64,000 nucleotides of DNA from Candidatus Manganitrophus noduliformans (lineage in GTDB: Bacteria > Nitrospirota > Nitrospiria > SBBL01 > Manganitrophaceae). The position numbers were made by a program, and so were the translations under genes. Location: positions 372,001 through 436,000 of the forward strand of contig NZ_VTOW01000003.1 in the NCBI RefSeq assembly GCF_012184425.1, written 5' to 3'. The stretch's first letter is position 1. Every line of letters starts with the position of its first letter. The notes beneath the pieces were generated by a model. That model was not told the DNA's origin. It searched no databases and worked only from the letters and a program-made list of their open reading frames with translations. Below are positions 18,291-27,173 of this stretch, in pieces.

Positions 18291-19373
18291 ATGGAGAAAG
18301 GAAAGCTTCAACAAACGCCGATCAAACTCCTGATCGTTGATGATTCGCCGCTGTTTAGACAAATGATCAACGTCATTCTTCAGAAGTATCCCCACCTGGC
18401 TGTTGCGGGATTGGTGGAAAACGGCGAGAAGGCGATGCGGCTCGTCGTCGAGAAAAAACCCGATGTGATTCTCCTCGATCTGGAGATGCCCCATATCGAC
18501 GGATTTACGTTTCTTCGCTGGCTGATGGCCTATTATCCGACCTCGGTATTGGTCGTCTCCGCCCGATCCGACGGCTACACTGTTTTCAGGGCGCTGGAGC
18601 TGGGGGCGTGTGATTTCTATGGAAAACCCGAACCGAACGGAACGCTCCTGGAGCAGCCGGAGGCGCTCATCTCAAAAATCGAGACCCTTTCTAAAATTCC
18701 AAAGGAGAGCTTGTCAAAAAAATATTCCAAGCTCACCCGTTCCAAAAAACGGGTCGAGGTCTCTCTTCAGCCCCCCAAACAGAGAGAAGGCCTCTCCCGG
18801 CTCTTGGCGATCGGGGCATCGACGGGGGGGCCCCCCGCCCTGGTTGAAATCATCTCGAATCTCTCGGAGGATCTCCCCATTCCGGTTGTGATCTCCCAGC
18901 ATATGCCGCCCGGTTTCACCAAATCTTTTGCGGAGCGTCTGAATAAGTTGTCGCGCTTGCAGGTCTCGGAGGTCGGCGGGGGGGAGCCGCTGGAGGCCGG
19001 CCGGGTTTATATCGCCCCCGGCGGTTATCATCTTTTATTCGAAAAGATCGGCTCCCGGATTCATACTTGTCTGAAGGCGAAGGGAGAGACCGATCGATAC
19101 GCCCCCTCGGTCGATCTGATGATGATCTCCGCCGCGGAGTTCTTCAAGGATGGCGTCTACGGGGTGGTCCTGACCGGGATGGGGGACGATGGAAAGATCG
19201 GATTGAAGAAGGTAAAAGAAACGGGGGGGATCACGCTCGCGGAGTCGGAGGAGACGGCGGTTGTTTTTGGAATGCCGCGAGAAGCAATCCAAGCGGGGGT
19301 CGTCGATCAGGTTTTGCCGCTTCACAAGATTGCGGCGGAGATCACGCGGCATTACCGCCGTTTTCCAAAATAG
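18291..19373 (+). CDS. cheB: CheB, chemotaxis response regulator methylesterase
   Basis: The receiver domain (about 10-125; IVDDSPLFR, acceptor in ILLDLEMPHIDG) is joined by a linker to the methylesterase domain (about 170-358). The Ser-His-Asp triad is visible in ASTGGPPAL, ISQHMPPGFTKSF and LTGMGDDG. It reverses CheR methylation. ATG 18291 has AGGAAAG just upstream; an earlier ATG at 18273 overlaps cheR but lacks such a site. With CheR it gives this pathway an adaptation system. Confidence 0.96.
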   Translation: MEKGKLQQTPIKLLIVDDSPLFRQMINVILQKYPHLAVAGLVENGEKAMRLVVEKKPDVILLDLEMPHIDGFTFLRWLMAYYPTSVLVVSARSDGYTVFRALELGACDFYGKPEPNGTLLEQPEALISKIETLSKIPKESLSKKYSKLTRSKKRVEVSLQPPKQREGLSRLLAIGASTGGPPALVEIISNLSEDLPIPVVISQHMPPGFTKSFAERLNKLSRLQVSEVGGGEPLEAGRVYIAPGGYHLLFEKIGSRIHTCLKAKGETDRYAPSVDLMMISAAEFFKDGVYGVVLTGMGDDGKIGLKKVKETGGITLAESEETAVVFGMPREAIQAGVVDQVLPLHKIAAEITRHYRRFPK

Positions 19374-19375
19374 GG

Positions 19376-19405
19376 TTGGCGCTTTGAAATAGGCTGTGTT
19401 ATAAT
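19376..19405 (+). promoter_or_regulatory. Sigma-70-like promoter for the coiled-coil/GAF gene
   Basis: TTGGCG, an 18-nt spacer and TATAAT lie in the 66-bp gap after che[11 protein letters not shown] ribosome binding site follows before the start at 19440. This is an internal promoter that could express the GAF protein, CheY and purQLF apart from the upstream genes. Confidence 0.65.
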
Positions 19406-19439
19406 CCACAAGGCCTTCAAATCCGGAAGGAAATCGCTT

Positions 19440-20291
19440 ATGGAGCGAAGAGAAAACGAGATCGCGAAAAAGGCCGAAGAGTTCTTGAGGGTATTCAAGA
19501 AGGGGGAGGAATTCACTCAAGAATTGCTCAAGGAGAACGAGCGGCTCCGATATACGGTCCTCAAGCTCGAAGAGGAAAGGAACGGGTTGGTCCAGCTTTC
19601 CAATCCGGTTGAAGTAAAAGCGCTTCAGGAGCAGTTGGCCAAGGCTGAGGAAGAGCGCAATCGCCTGATCAACCGTTTTAAGGAGGTTGAAGAGGAAAAT
19701 AAGGGCTTCGCTTCAAAGTATTTGGAAGTGGAAGAGGAAAACAACAACCTCGCCAACCTCTATGTCGCCAGCAATCAGCTCCACTCGACCCTCGACTTCG
19801 AAGAGGTGCTTCGAATCATCATCGAAATCATGATCAACCTGGTCGGGGCGGAGCGGTTTGTGATCATGTTGCTGGATGAAGCCTCTGGCGTTCTCTCTAC
19901 CATCGCTTCAGAGGGGATGGAAGAGGGGACAATCCGCAAGGCCCGGATCGGCGAAGGGGTCATCGGCCGGGCGGTCCAGAGCGGCGAAAACTTCTTCGAA
20001 AGCGATTTAAGCGTGGGAAGCGTCGAAGGGGAGCCTCGTCCCATTGTTTGCATCCCGCTGAAAATCAAAGATCAAACGCTCGGCGTCATCGTCGTTTTTT
20101 CGCTCCTGGAGCAAAAGAAAAAGACATTGACCCACGTCGACAAAGAGCTTTTCACTATGTTGGCGGGGCATGCCGCCACGGCGGTTTTCAGCGCCAAACT
20201 TTATTCGCAATCGGCCAGAAAGTTATCAACGATTCAAGGTTTTATTGATCTGCTGAGCGGTCGAGAAGATTCCTGGGGGCAAAATGGCTGA
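19440..20291 (+). CDS. Coiled-coil GAF-domain protein
   Basis: Residues 1-115 are predicted coiled coil (heptad-rich, Glu/Lys/Leu: EENKGFASKYLEVEEENNN). A GAF domain follows (about 120-265), beginning STLDFEEVLRIIIEIMINLVGAERF and including GEGVIGRAVQSGE and RPIVCIPLKIKDQTLGVIVV. No catalytic domain is present, so it is probably a cytoplasmic sensory adaptor. It has its own promoter and overlaps the next CheY-like gene by 8 bp. The ligand is unknown. Confidence 0.87.
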   Translation: MERRENEIAKKAEEFLRVFKKGEEFTQELLKENERLRYTVLKLEEERNGLVQLSNPVEVKALQEQLAKAEEERNRLINRFKEVEEENKGFASKYLEVEEENNNLANLYVASNQLHSTLDFEEVLRIIIEIMINLVGAERFVIMLLDEASGVLSTIASEGMEEGTIRKARIGEGVIGRAVQSGENFFESDLSVGSVEGEPRPIVCIPLKIKDQTLGVIVVFSLLEQKKKTLTHVDKELFTMLAGHAATAVFSAKLYSQSARKLSTIQGFIDLLSGREDSWGQNG

Positions 20292-20661
20292 CATCCGTTT
20301 CCTCGTCGTCGAAGATTCGCCGACGATGCGTCAACTGATCACCTTCAGCTTGAAACGAATTCCGAACTCCAAGATCGTTGAGGCGAGCGACGGCGTCGAT
20401 GCCCTCAAGAAATTGAAGGAAAATCGATTCGATTTAATCGTTTCGGATATCAACATGCCGCTGATGGATGGGCTCAAGCTGGTCAGCATGATTCGAAGCG
20501 ATCCCGCCTATCGATCGACCCCGATTGTGATTGTCACGACGGAAGGCTCCCAAACCGACCGAGAAAAAGGGCTTGCCTTGGGCGCCAATGCCTACCTTTC
20601 CAAACCGATTCAAACCAACGAGCTTCTTAAGATTGTCAGGGATTTATTAAAAGCGGAATAG
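20284..20661 (+). CDS. CheY-like single-domain response regulator (second)
   Basis: This 125-residue receiver has Glu10/Asp11, acceptor Asp55 ([13 protein letters not shown]), Thr85/Thr86 and Lys107 (YLSKPI), all intact. It differs from the CheY-like protein at 5501-5875 but is of the same type. It overlaps the GAF gene by 8 bp and ends 14 bp before purQ, so it closes the chemosensory block on the same likely transcript as the purine genes. Confidence 0.93.
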   Translation: MADIRFLVVEDSPTMRQLITFSLKRIPNSKIVEASDGVDALKKLKENRFDLIVSDINMPLMDGLKLVSMIRSDPAYRSTPIVIVTTEGSQTDREKGLALGANAYLSKPIQTNELLKIVRDLLKAE

Positions 20662-20675
20662 AATTAGAGGATAGA

Positions 20676-21389
20676 ATGCGTTTCGGAATCGTTGTTTTTC
20701 CCGGGTCGAATTGCGACCAAGATTGTCATTACGTCACCGGTGGGATCCTGAAAGAGCCGACCACCTTCATCTGGCATAAGGAGACAAAAATTCCGGATGT
20801 GGATGCCCTGATTATTCCGGGGGGCTTCTCCTATGGAGATTATCTCCGCGCGGGGGCGATCGCCCGTTTCTCTCCGGTGATGAAGGGGGTGGTCGATTTC
20901 GCCGCGAAAGGGGGAATGGTTCTCGGGATCTGCAACGGATTTCAAATTTTGGTCGAGTCGGGGCTGCTTCCGGGAGCGCTCCGGCGGAACCGCTCCCTCA
21001 AGTTTATCTGCAAGCCGGTCTTCGTTCGGGTCGAAAACCATCAAACCCCGTTCACCTTGCTCTATCAACCGGGTCAGGTTCTCTCGCTTCCGATCGCACA
21101 CGCGGAAGGAAATTATTATATCGATCCCGCCGGGTTGGCGCGGTTGAAGGAGCGAAATCAGATCGTCTTCCGCTATGTTACGAAGGAAGGAGCGGTCTCG
21201 GATGAAGCAAACCCGAACGGCTCCGTCGACCAGATCGCCGGAATCTCCAATGAGGCGGGGAATGTCCTCGGCATGATGCCCCACCCGGAGCGCGTCGCCG
21301 ATCCCCTCCTTGGCGGCGAAGATGGGATCAAACTCTTTGAATCTCTCCGCCGCTCTCGCAGGGAGCGCGCTGCCCCCGTTATTCGTTAA
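20676..21389 (+). CDS. purQ: PurQ, formylglycinamidine ribonucleotide synthase glutaminase subunit
   Basis: A class I glutamine amidotransferase that supplies ammonia to PurL. The nucleophile Cys is in [12 protein letters not shown] and the catalytic His-Glu pair in [11 protein letters not shown]. The start [18 protein letters not shown] is typical. Length is 237 residues, with AGAGG-like upstream sequence. It belongs with purS, from which the chemosensory cluster separates it. Confidence 0.97.
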   Translation: MRFGIVVFPGSNCDQDCHYVTGGILKEPTTFIWHKETKIPDVDALIIPGGFSYGDYLRAGAIARFSPVMKGVVDFAAKGGMVLGICNGFQILVESGLLPGALRRNRSLKFICKPVFVRVENHQTPFTLLYQPGQVLSLPIAHAEGNYYIDPAGLARLKERNQIVFRYVTKEGAVSDEANPNGSVDQIAGISNEAGNVLGMMPHPERVADPLLGGEDGIKLFESLRRSRRERAAPVIR

Positions 21390-21411
21390 ACGTAAGATTT
21401 TACGAATAACG
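21377..21411 (+). repeat. Inverted repeat across the purQ stop codon
   Basis: CGTTATTCGT and its perfect complement ACGAATAACG are separated by 15 nt, with the purQ stop in the loop. No T-tract follows, so it is not a standard terminator. It may protect or process the mRNA between purQ and purL. Confidence 0.4.
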
Positions 21412-21446
21412 ATTCACGGACTACGAATACGATATCTGGAGAATCC

Positions 21447-23690
21447 ATGACAGACCCTCAGAAAACGGCCCAAAATCAAGGGCTCCCTCCGGAACGACCG
21501 GCCCATCCGGTGACCGATGAGGAGTATCAGAAAATTGTCGCGCTCCTCGGTCGCGAGCCGAACACCACGGAGCTTGCGATCTTCTCCGCGATGTGGAGCG
21601 AGCATTGCAGTTACAAGAGCTCCAAGGTCCACTTGAAGCGTTTTCCGACGCAAGGGGAGCATGTCCTCCATGGACCGGGCGAGAATGCGGGGGTGGTCGA
21701 CATCGGCGGAGGATGGGTCGCCGCCTTTAAGATTGAAAGCCACAATCATCCCTCCTTTATCGAGCCGTACCAGGGAGCGGCGACCGGCGTCGGAGGAATT
21801 CTCCGGGATATTTTCACGATGGGGGCGCGGCCGGTGGCGCTGCTCAACTCGCTTCGTTTCGGCCCGCTGGAGGTTCCCAAGAACCGTTACCTGTTCGAGC
21901 GGGTGATCGCCGGCATTGCCGGTTACGGCAATTGCATGGGGGTTCCGACCGTCGGCGGGGAGATCTACTTCAACGAGATCTATTCGAAGAATCCGCTCGT
22001 GAATGTCTTCTGCCTTGGAATTGCGAAAAAGGAAGAGATCGTGACGGCGGCGGCCGGCGGGGTCGGGAATCCGGTTATCTATGTCGGCTCGAAGACCGGA
22101 AGAGACGGCATCCACGGGGCGACGATGGCGAGCGCGGAGCTCGGCCAATCGGAAGAGAAGCGGCATACCGTCCAGGTCGGCGATCCCTTTACCGAAAAGC
22201 TCCTCCTGGAGGCCTGTTTGGAGGTGATGCAGACCGGTTGTGTGGTCGGCATCCAAGACATGGGGGCGGCCGGTCTGACGAGCTCGTCCTCCGAAATGGC
22301 CCACCGCGGCGGAACTGGAATCGAAATCGACGTCTCCAAGGTGCCGAGCCGAGAGCCCGGAATGACGCCGGAGGAGTTCATGATCTCCGAATCCCAAGAG
22401 CGGATGCTCCTGGTTGCAAAGAAGGGGAGAGAAGCCGAGGTCGAGGCGATCTTCAAGAAGTGGGATCTCGATATGGCGGTGATCGGAAAGGTGACCGAAG
22501 ATCGGCTGCTGACGATCAAGAATCGGGACGAGATCGTGGCGCAGATTCCGGTGTCGGCCTTGACCTCCGAAGCGCCGGTTTATGAACGTCCGATGGCTAC
22601 CCCCAAGTTCCAGGAGTTGGTTCAATCGCTCAATATCGAATCGATTCAGGAGCCGAAATCGTATTCCGAAGCCTTACGGACGTTGCTCGGCTCGCCGTCC
22701 CTGGCAAGCAAAGAGTGGGTCTACCGCCAGTACGACCATATGGTCCAAACCAATACGGTGGTCGGGCCGGGCGGGGGGGATGCGGCGGTGATCCGGATCA
22801 AAGGGACCGATCGCGCCCTGGCGATCAGCGTCGACGGAAACAGCACCTACTGCTTGCTCAACCCCTACTATGGCGGGGCGATCGCCGTGGCGGAAGCGGC
22901 GCGGAACCTCGTCTGCGTCGGCGCGAAACCGATTGCGCTGACCGATTGTCTGAACTTCGGAAATCCGGAGCGGCCGGAGGTGATGTGGTCGTTCGCCCTC
23001 TGCGTCGAGGGGATGAGCGAGGCTTGCGACCAGTTCAAAATCCCGGTCGTCAGCGGAAACGTCAGCCTCTACAATGAAACGCGGGGTCTGGGAATTTATC
23101 CGACCCCCGTCGTCGGCGTGCTGGGTCTGATCGAAGGGATGAAGACCCCTCTGACCGCGGGATTCAAGGAGCCGAATGAGGTGATTGTGTTGATCGGAGA
23201 GACGCTCGAAGAGCTGGGAGGGAGCGAATACCTAAAGGTTCTCCATTCCCAAGAGCGCGGCTATCCGCCGATCCTCCATTTTGAGAAGGAGAAGGGGGTC
23301 CAGAAGGTGGTCCTCACCGCAGCGCGGGAAGGGATTCTCTCCTCCGCGCACGACTGTTCCGAAGGGGGATTGGCGGTGGCGCTGGCGGAGAGTTGCATCT
23401 TGTCTCCGACCTCCATGGGTGCTATGATTGCGCTGGATGCGGGGACGATCCGGCCGGACGCCTATTTATTCGGTGAGTCGCAATCGCGGATTCTCGTCAG
23501 CGTTCCGGAGCGATCTCTTTCGAGATTGCAGGCCCTCATCGCAGAAGCCGGGGTCGGTCACTCGGTCTTGGGGACAACGGGGGGAGGCTCTCTCGATATC
23601 CGGTTGGAAGGAAAGGAGCAGGCGATCCATCTCTCCGTTTCGGAGATGAAAGAGGCCTACTCGAGGGGTTTGGCAAAATACTTTGATTAA
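21447..23690 (+). CDS. purL: PurL, formylglycinamidine ribonucleotide synthase large subunit
   Basis: The 747-residue small-type PurL lacks a fused glutaminase domain and works with PurS and PurQ. Family motifs are [51 protein letters not shown] and, in the second half, [20 protein letters not shown] and [17 protein letters not shown]. The start at 21447 follows CTGGAG. It uses ATP and glutamine-derived ammonia to make FGAM. Confidence 0.97.
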   Translation: MTDPQKTAQNQGLPPERPAHPVTDEEYQKIVALLGREPNTTELAIFSAMWSEHCSYKSSKVHLKRFPTQGEHVLHGPGENAGVVDIGGGWVAAFKIESHNHPSFIEPYQGAATGVGGILRDIFTMGARPVALLNSLRFGPLEVPKNRYLFERVIAGIAGYGNCMGVPTVGGEIYFNEIYSKNPLVNVFCLGIAKKEEIVTAAAGGVGNPVIYVGSKTGRDGIHGATMASAELGQSEEKRHTVQVGDPFTEKLLLEACLEVMQTGCVVGIQDMGAAGLTSSSSEMAHRGGTGIEIDVSKVPSREPGMTPEEFMISESQERMLLVAKKGREAEVEAIFKKWDLDMAVIGKVTEDRLLTIKNRDEIVAQIPVSALTSEAPVYERPMATPKFQELVQSLNIESIQEPKSYSEALRTLLGSPSLASKEWVYRQYDHMVQTNTVVGPGGGDAAVIRIKGTDRALAISVDGNSTYCLLNPYYGGAIAVAEAARNLVCVGAKPIALTDCLNFGNPERPEVMWSFALCVEGMSEACDQFKIPVVSGNVSLYNETRGLGIYPTPVVGVLGLIEGMKTPLTAGFKEPNEVIVLIGETLEELGGSEYLKVLHSQERGYPPILHFEKEKGVQKVVLTAAREGILSSAHDCSEGGLAVALAESCILSPTSMGAMIALDAGTIRPDAYLFGESQSRILVSVPERSLSRLQALIAEAGVGHSVLGTTGGGSLDIRLEGKEQAIHLSVSEMKEAYSRGLAKYFD

Positions 23691-23708
23691 CATTTTTATT
23701 AACAACGG

Positions 23709-25148
23709 GTGAGCCAGGTGGACGAATCGGTGTTCGATAAGCTGCAAGAAGAGTGTGCCATCTTCGGAATCTATGGCCATCCGGAGGCGGGCAATCTCAC
23801 TTACCTCGGTCTTTATGCCCTCCAGCATCGCGGCCAGGAGGCGAGCGGCATCGTCACCTATGACGGCAATACCTTCTACCAGGAAAAAGGAACCGGGCTG
23901 GTGGCCGACATCTTCTCTGAGGACCGCCTCAGAAAGCTGAAGGGGAACGCCGCTATCGGCCACAATCGATACTCGACCACCGGCGACAATTGTCTCGAAA
24001 ATGTCCAGCCGCTGATGGTCAACTATGCCCTGGGCACCCTCGGGATGGTGCACAACGGCAACCTGATCAATGCCAGCTTTCTGCGCGATGAGATGGAAGC
24101 CTACGGCGCCATCTTTCAGTCTTCCATGGACAGCGAAGTCATCATCCACCTCATCGCCCATTCCCGGCAGGAGCGCCTCGTGCAACGGATTGTCGATGCG
24201 TGCGAGCGGGTGCGCGGAGCCTACTCTCTTCTCTTTCTTTCGGAAGAGGGTCTGATCGGCGTTCGCGATCCGTATGGGGTGCGGCCTCTCTGCCTTGGGA
24301 AGATGAAAGAAGGTTATGTCCTTGCTTCGGAGACCTGCGCTTTTGATCTGATCGATGCCGAATATGTCCGCGACATCGAGCCGGGAGAGATCGTTCAGAT
24401 CAACGAGAAAGGGGTCTTCTCGTTCAAGCCCTTTACCAAAGTTTCGCCGGCGCAGTGCGTCTTTGAATATGTCTACTTCTCACGGCCCGACAGCCGTGTT
24501 TTCGATCGGAATGTTTACCATATCCGAAAGCGGCTCGGAATGGAGTTGGCGCGGGAGGGGGAGATTAAGGCCGATATCGTGATCCCCGTTCCCGATTCGG
24601 GAGTTCCGGCTGCGTTGGGGTTTGCCGAGGCGTCCAAAATTCCGTACGATACGGGGCTGATCCGAAATCATTATGTCGGCCGGACCTTCATCGAACCGCA
24701 GCAGTCGATCCGCCATTTCGGCGTGAAGATCAAGTTGAACGCGGTGCGTGAGATCCTGGATGGAAAGCGGGTGGTGGTGGTCGATGATTCGATCGTCCGG
24801 GGGACGACCAGCCGGAAGATCGTCAAAATGATCCGCGCGGCGGGGGCGAAAGAGATCCACGTTCGCATCAGCTCCCCGCCGATCATTTCGCCTTGCTTTT
24901 ACGGGATCGATACGCCGACGCGCCAAGAGCTCGTCGCTTCGAGTCACAGCGTCGAAGAGATCAGAAAATATATCACTGCCGACAGCCTTTCCTATCTCTC
25001 AACGGAAGGGATGTTCCGCGCCGTCTACAACTCGGATTCGGGGGAGAATCGGCATTTCTGCACCGCCTGTTTTTCTGGAAACTATCCTATTCCGTTCACG
25101 GGCGAAGAAATTATCCAGTTGGGACTTTTTGAAGAGCGAGAGCCGTAA
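23709..25148 (+). CDS. purF: PurF, amidophosphoribosyltransferase
   Basis: PurF catalyses the first committed purine step, making phosphoribosylamine from PRPP and glutamine. After a short propeptide the Ntn nucleophile is Cys16 ([11 protein letters not shown]). The PRPP loop [16 protein letters not shown] is intact. Cysteines in [17 protein letters not shown] and [12 protein letters not shown] match the [4Fe-4S]-containing, Bacillus-type PurF. Start is GTG 23709; another GTG lies at 23718. A strong terminator follows. Confidence 0.96.
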   Translation: MSQVDESVFDKLQEECAIFGIYGHPEAGNLTYLGLYALQHRGQEASGIVTYDGNTFYQEKGTGLVADIFSEDRLRKLKGNAAIGHNRYSTTGDNCLENVQPLMVNYALGTLGMVHNGNLINASFLRDEMEAYGAIFQSSMDSEVIIHLIAHSRQERLVQRIVDACERVRGAYSLLFLSEEGLIGVRDPYGVRPLCLGKMKEGYVLASETCAFDLIDAEYVRDIEPGEIVQINEKGVFSFKPFTKVSPAQCVFEYVYFSRPDSRVFDRNVYHIRKRLGMELAREGEIKADIVIPVPDSGVPAALGFAEASKIPYDTGLIRNHYVGRTFIEPQQSIRHFGVKIKLNAVREILDGKRVVVVDDSIVRGTTSRKIVKMIRAAGAKEIHVRISSPPIISPCFYGIDTPTRQELVASSHSVEEIRKYITADSLSYLSTEGMFRAVYNSDSGENRHFCTACFSGNYPIPFTGEEIIQLGLFEEREP

Positions 25149-25164
25149 CAGAGGCAAAATGAAT

Positions 25165-25199
25165 AAAAAAGGGATGGAGTTTTCTCCATCCCTTTTTTA
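25165..25199. terminator. Bidirectional rho-independent terminator after purF and moaE
   Basis: A 9-bp perfect stem GGGATGGAG / CTCCATCCC with a TTTT loop is flanked by A6 on the left and T6 on the right, so it works for both strands. It ends the rib-pur-che-pur array on the + strand and moaDE on the - strand. Confidence 0.93.
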
Positions 25200-25221
25200 T
25201 TGCAGAGCTTTTATCCGAAAA

Positions 25222-25662
25222 TTACGGATGTTCTTCGACCCAGACCTCGCCTTGGGGAGTGGTCTCCTTCTTCCAGATCGGCGTGATCCGCTTCAATTCA
25301 TCGATGCACCAGGAGCAGGCCCGGAAGGCGTCTTTGCGATGCTCCGCCCCGACCACGATGAGAACAATGTTGTCGCCGATCGAAATTTCGCCGACCCGGT
25401 GGATGATCGAAACCTCGATGATGTCGTAATCTTTGAGCGCCTGTTCCCGGATTTCCGCGAGGCGTTTTTGGGCCATTCCGGGATAATGTTCAAAATCGAT
25501 CTTATGGATATCGCGTCCCTTTGAGAAATCCCGCGCCGTTCCGAGGAAGGTGACGATCCCGCCGATCCGCTTCGAGCTGTTTTTCACCTTATTGGTTTCT
25601 TCTTCGACGCTGAAATCTTCGGTTTGAACGCGGATTCTTTCGGAAAGCTGTTTTGTATCCAT
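25222..25662 (-). CDS. moaE: MoaE, molybdopterin synthase catalytic subunit
   Basis: MoaE transfers sulfur from MoaD thiocarboxylate to precursor Z, forming the molybdopterin dithiolene. The 146 residues include GGIVTFLGTARDFSKG, FEHYPGMAQKRL, HRVGEISIGDNIVLI and the Lys-containing EHRKDAFRACSWCIDELK. Ribosome binding site is AAGGAT upstream of the ATG. It follows moaD by 56 bp. Other molybdopterin genes are not in the window. Confidence 0.95.
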   Translation of the reverse strand: MDTKQLSERIRVQTEDFSVEEETNKVKNSSKRIGGIVTFLGTARDFSKGRDIHKIDFEHYPGMAQKRLAEIREQALKDYDIIEVSIIHRVGEISIGDNIVLIVVGAEHRKDAFRACSWCIDELKRITPIWKKETTPQGEVWVEEHP

Positions 25663-25718
25663 GGCCGATCCTTATTAAATGAATGAATAAACGTTTTGTT
25701 TGAGATCTTCTCGAAGCC

Positions 25719-25967
25719 TCATCCCCCGGCGAAGGGGGGAAGGAAGGCGATCTCATCTCCGTTCTGAATCAAACACTCTTTTGGAACCACCTCTTGGTTG
25801 ACCGAGATCAAGACCTTTCCTTCTTTCATGATCTGTTGCAAGGGAGGAAGATCCCGCTCCAGGCGATTGAGAAGCTGCTCCAGCGTGGTCCCTTTTTCAA
25901 CATCGAGAACCACCTCTTCTTTGCCGACGATCTTCTTGAGGACTGCAAAAAAACGTATTTTAACCAT
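25719..25967 (-). CDS. moaD: MoaD, molybdopterin synthase sulfur carrier subunit
   Basis: An 82-residue ubiquitin-fold sulfur carrier ending in the required Gly-Gly (LPPFAGG). The start VKIRFFAVLKKIVGKEEV is typical. I chose ATG 25967, which has AGGAG nine nt upstream; the open frame continues further but that part overlaps the promoter and is not MoaD-like. Confidence 0.94.
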   Translation of the reverse strand: MVKIRFFAVLKKIVGKEEVVLDVEKGTTLEQLLNRLERDLPPLQQIMKEGKVLISVNQEVVPKECLIQNGDEIAFLPPFAGG

Positions 25968-25995
25968 CTTCGAAAACTCCTGAAAAGTTAGAAAA

Positions 25996-26024
25996 AGGAT
26001 ACCTTTTTCGGCATTCTCTGTCAA
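25996..26024 (-). promoter_or_regulatory. Sigma-70 promoter for moaDE
   Basis: On the - strand TTGACA, a 17-nt spacer and TATCCT lie about 30 nt upstream of the moaD start: a near-consensus promoter. Confidence 0.8.
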
Positions 26025-26151
26025 GGTTTTTATCGATTCACGGAGAGGGTGTAAAAGGAGATTTCCGGGCGGATGGAACATCTTTGTCATAGGCTAAAGC
26101 ATCGGAACAAATTCAAACGGGATGAAATCGATCTCTTCTGCTCGCTTCTGC

Positions 26152-26180
26152 TTGTCTGTCTTGTAAAAAAAAGGTAGAAT
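26152..26180 (+). promoter_or_regulatory. Sigma-70-like promoter for the NYN-domain gene
   Basis: TTGTCT, 17 nt and TAGAAT, 35 nt upstream of the start codon at 26216. It diverges from the moaDE promoter. Confidence 0.6.
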
Positions 26181-26215
26181 GACCTTTTTTAAACTATAGA
26201 GGAGCATTAAAACCA

Positions 26216-27121
26216 ATGGCGACTTCTGAGAGTACATTCAATATGGCGGTTTTCTGCGACCTGGAAAACGTTGCGATCGGGGTTCGAGACGCCCGTTATG
26301 CTCAATTCGATATCGAAAAGGTGTTGGAGCGGCTTCTTCTGAAGGGAAATATCGTCGTTAAAAAAGCCTATTGCGACTGGGAGCGGTATAAGGATTTTAA
26401 GGGAGGAATGCATGAGGCCGCCTTCGAGCTGATTGAGATTCCCCATATTCGCCAATCGGGGAAGAACTCGGCCGATATCCGAATGGTCGTCGACGCGCTC
26501 GATCTCTGCTATACCAAGTCCCATATCAACAGTTTTGTCGTCGTCAGCGGCGATTCCGATTTTTCCCCCCTCGTCAGCAAGCTGCGGGAGAACAATAAAA
26601 ATGTCATCGGGGTCGGGGTGAAGAAGTCGACTTCCGATCTGTTGATCTCCAATTGCGATGAATTTATCTTCTACGATGACCTGGTCCGAGAAACGGTCGC
26701 CCGACGCAAGCGGAAAACACCCCGGCCGGCGGCGAAGGCGGCCTCTGTGAAGACCGATGTCAAGACCGAGGTGACCAAGGACGATGAGGAAAAGAGGGAG
26801 TCGAAGCAGCAGGAGGCGTTGAACTTGGTGTTGGAGACGGTTGAAGCGATCTTCAACGAACGGGGAGAGCGAAAAGTGTGGGGATCGATGGTCAAGCAGA
26901 CCCTCCGGCGGCGGAAGCCCGGTTTCAACGAATCGTATTACGGGTTTCGAAACTTCAACCAGCTTTTGGAAGAGGCGGAGAAGCGGAAACTGTTGATCCT
27001 GGAAAAGGACCAAACCTCGGGAGGATTCATCGTCCTTGATTTCGGTCCCGAGTGGACTTCAGCGGAGGTAGAGGAGCCTGCGGCGGCGAATCCGCTACCG
27101 GCCAATCCATCCGCCGGATGA
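26216..27121 (+). CDS. NYN-domain (PIN-like) protein with C-terminal LOTUS/OST-HTH-like domain
   Basis: Residues 8-160 form a NYN/LabA-type PIN-like nuclease domain, with acidic residues in AVFCDLENVAIG, SADIRMVVDALD and VVSGDSDFSPLVSKL. A basic linker (about 160-200) precedes a domain that resembles OST-HTH/LOTUS (ALNLVLETVEAIFNERGE .. SMVKQTLRRRKPGFNESYYG), known to bind RNA or regulate RNA in other proteins. Length is 301 residues. RNA cleavage or binding is inferred from the domain families; target RNAs are unknown. recQ follows 52 bp later with its own apparent promoter. Confidence 0.88.
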   Translation: MATSESTFNMAVFCDLENVAIGVRDARYAQFDIEKVLERLLLKGNIVVKKAYCDWERYKDFKGGMHEAAFELIEIPHIRQSGKNSADIRMVVDALDLCYTKSHINSFVVVSGDSDFSPLVSKLRENNKNVIGVGVKKSTSDLLISNCDEFIFYDDLVRETVARRKRKTPRPAAKAASVKTDVKTEVTKDDEEKRESKQQEALNLVLETVEAIFNERGERKVWGSMVKQTLRRRKPGFNESYYGFRNFNQLLEEAEKRKLLILEKDQTSGGFIVLDFGPEWTSAEVEEPAAANPLPANPSAG

Positions 27122-27136
27122 TTGCTCTTTTCCCCC

Positions 27137-27165
27137 TTGAGTTTTTTCCCCGCCTCCGTTAAGCT
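27137..27165 (+). promoter_or_regulatory. Putative promoter placing recQ in a leaderless position
   Basis: TTGAGT, 17 nt and TAAGCT. Only 8 nt separate the -10 from ATG 27174 and there is no ribosome binding site, so a transcript would start at or next to the start codon. Confidence 0.45.
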
Positions 27166-27173
27166 CACCGGCG

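Noticed and set aside
21414-22625. Open frame of 403 codons on the - strand across purL
   Set aside because: Shadow of purL with no domain resemblance and no ribosome binding site.
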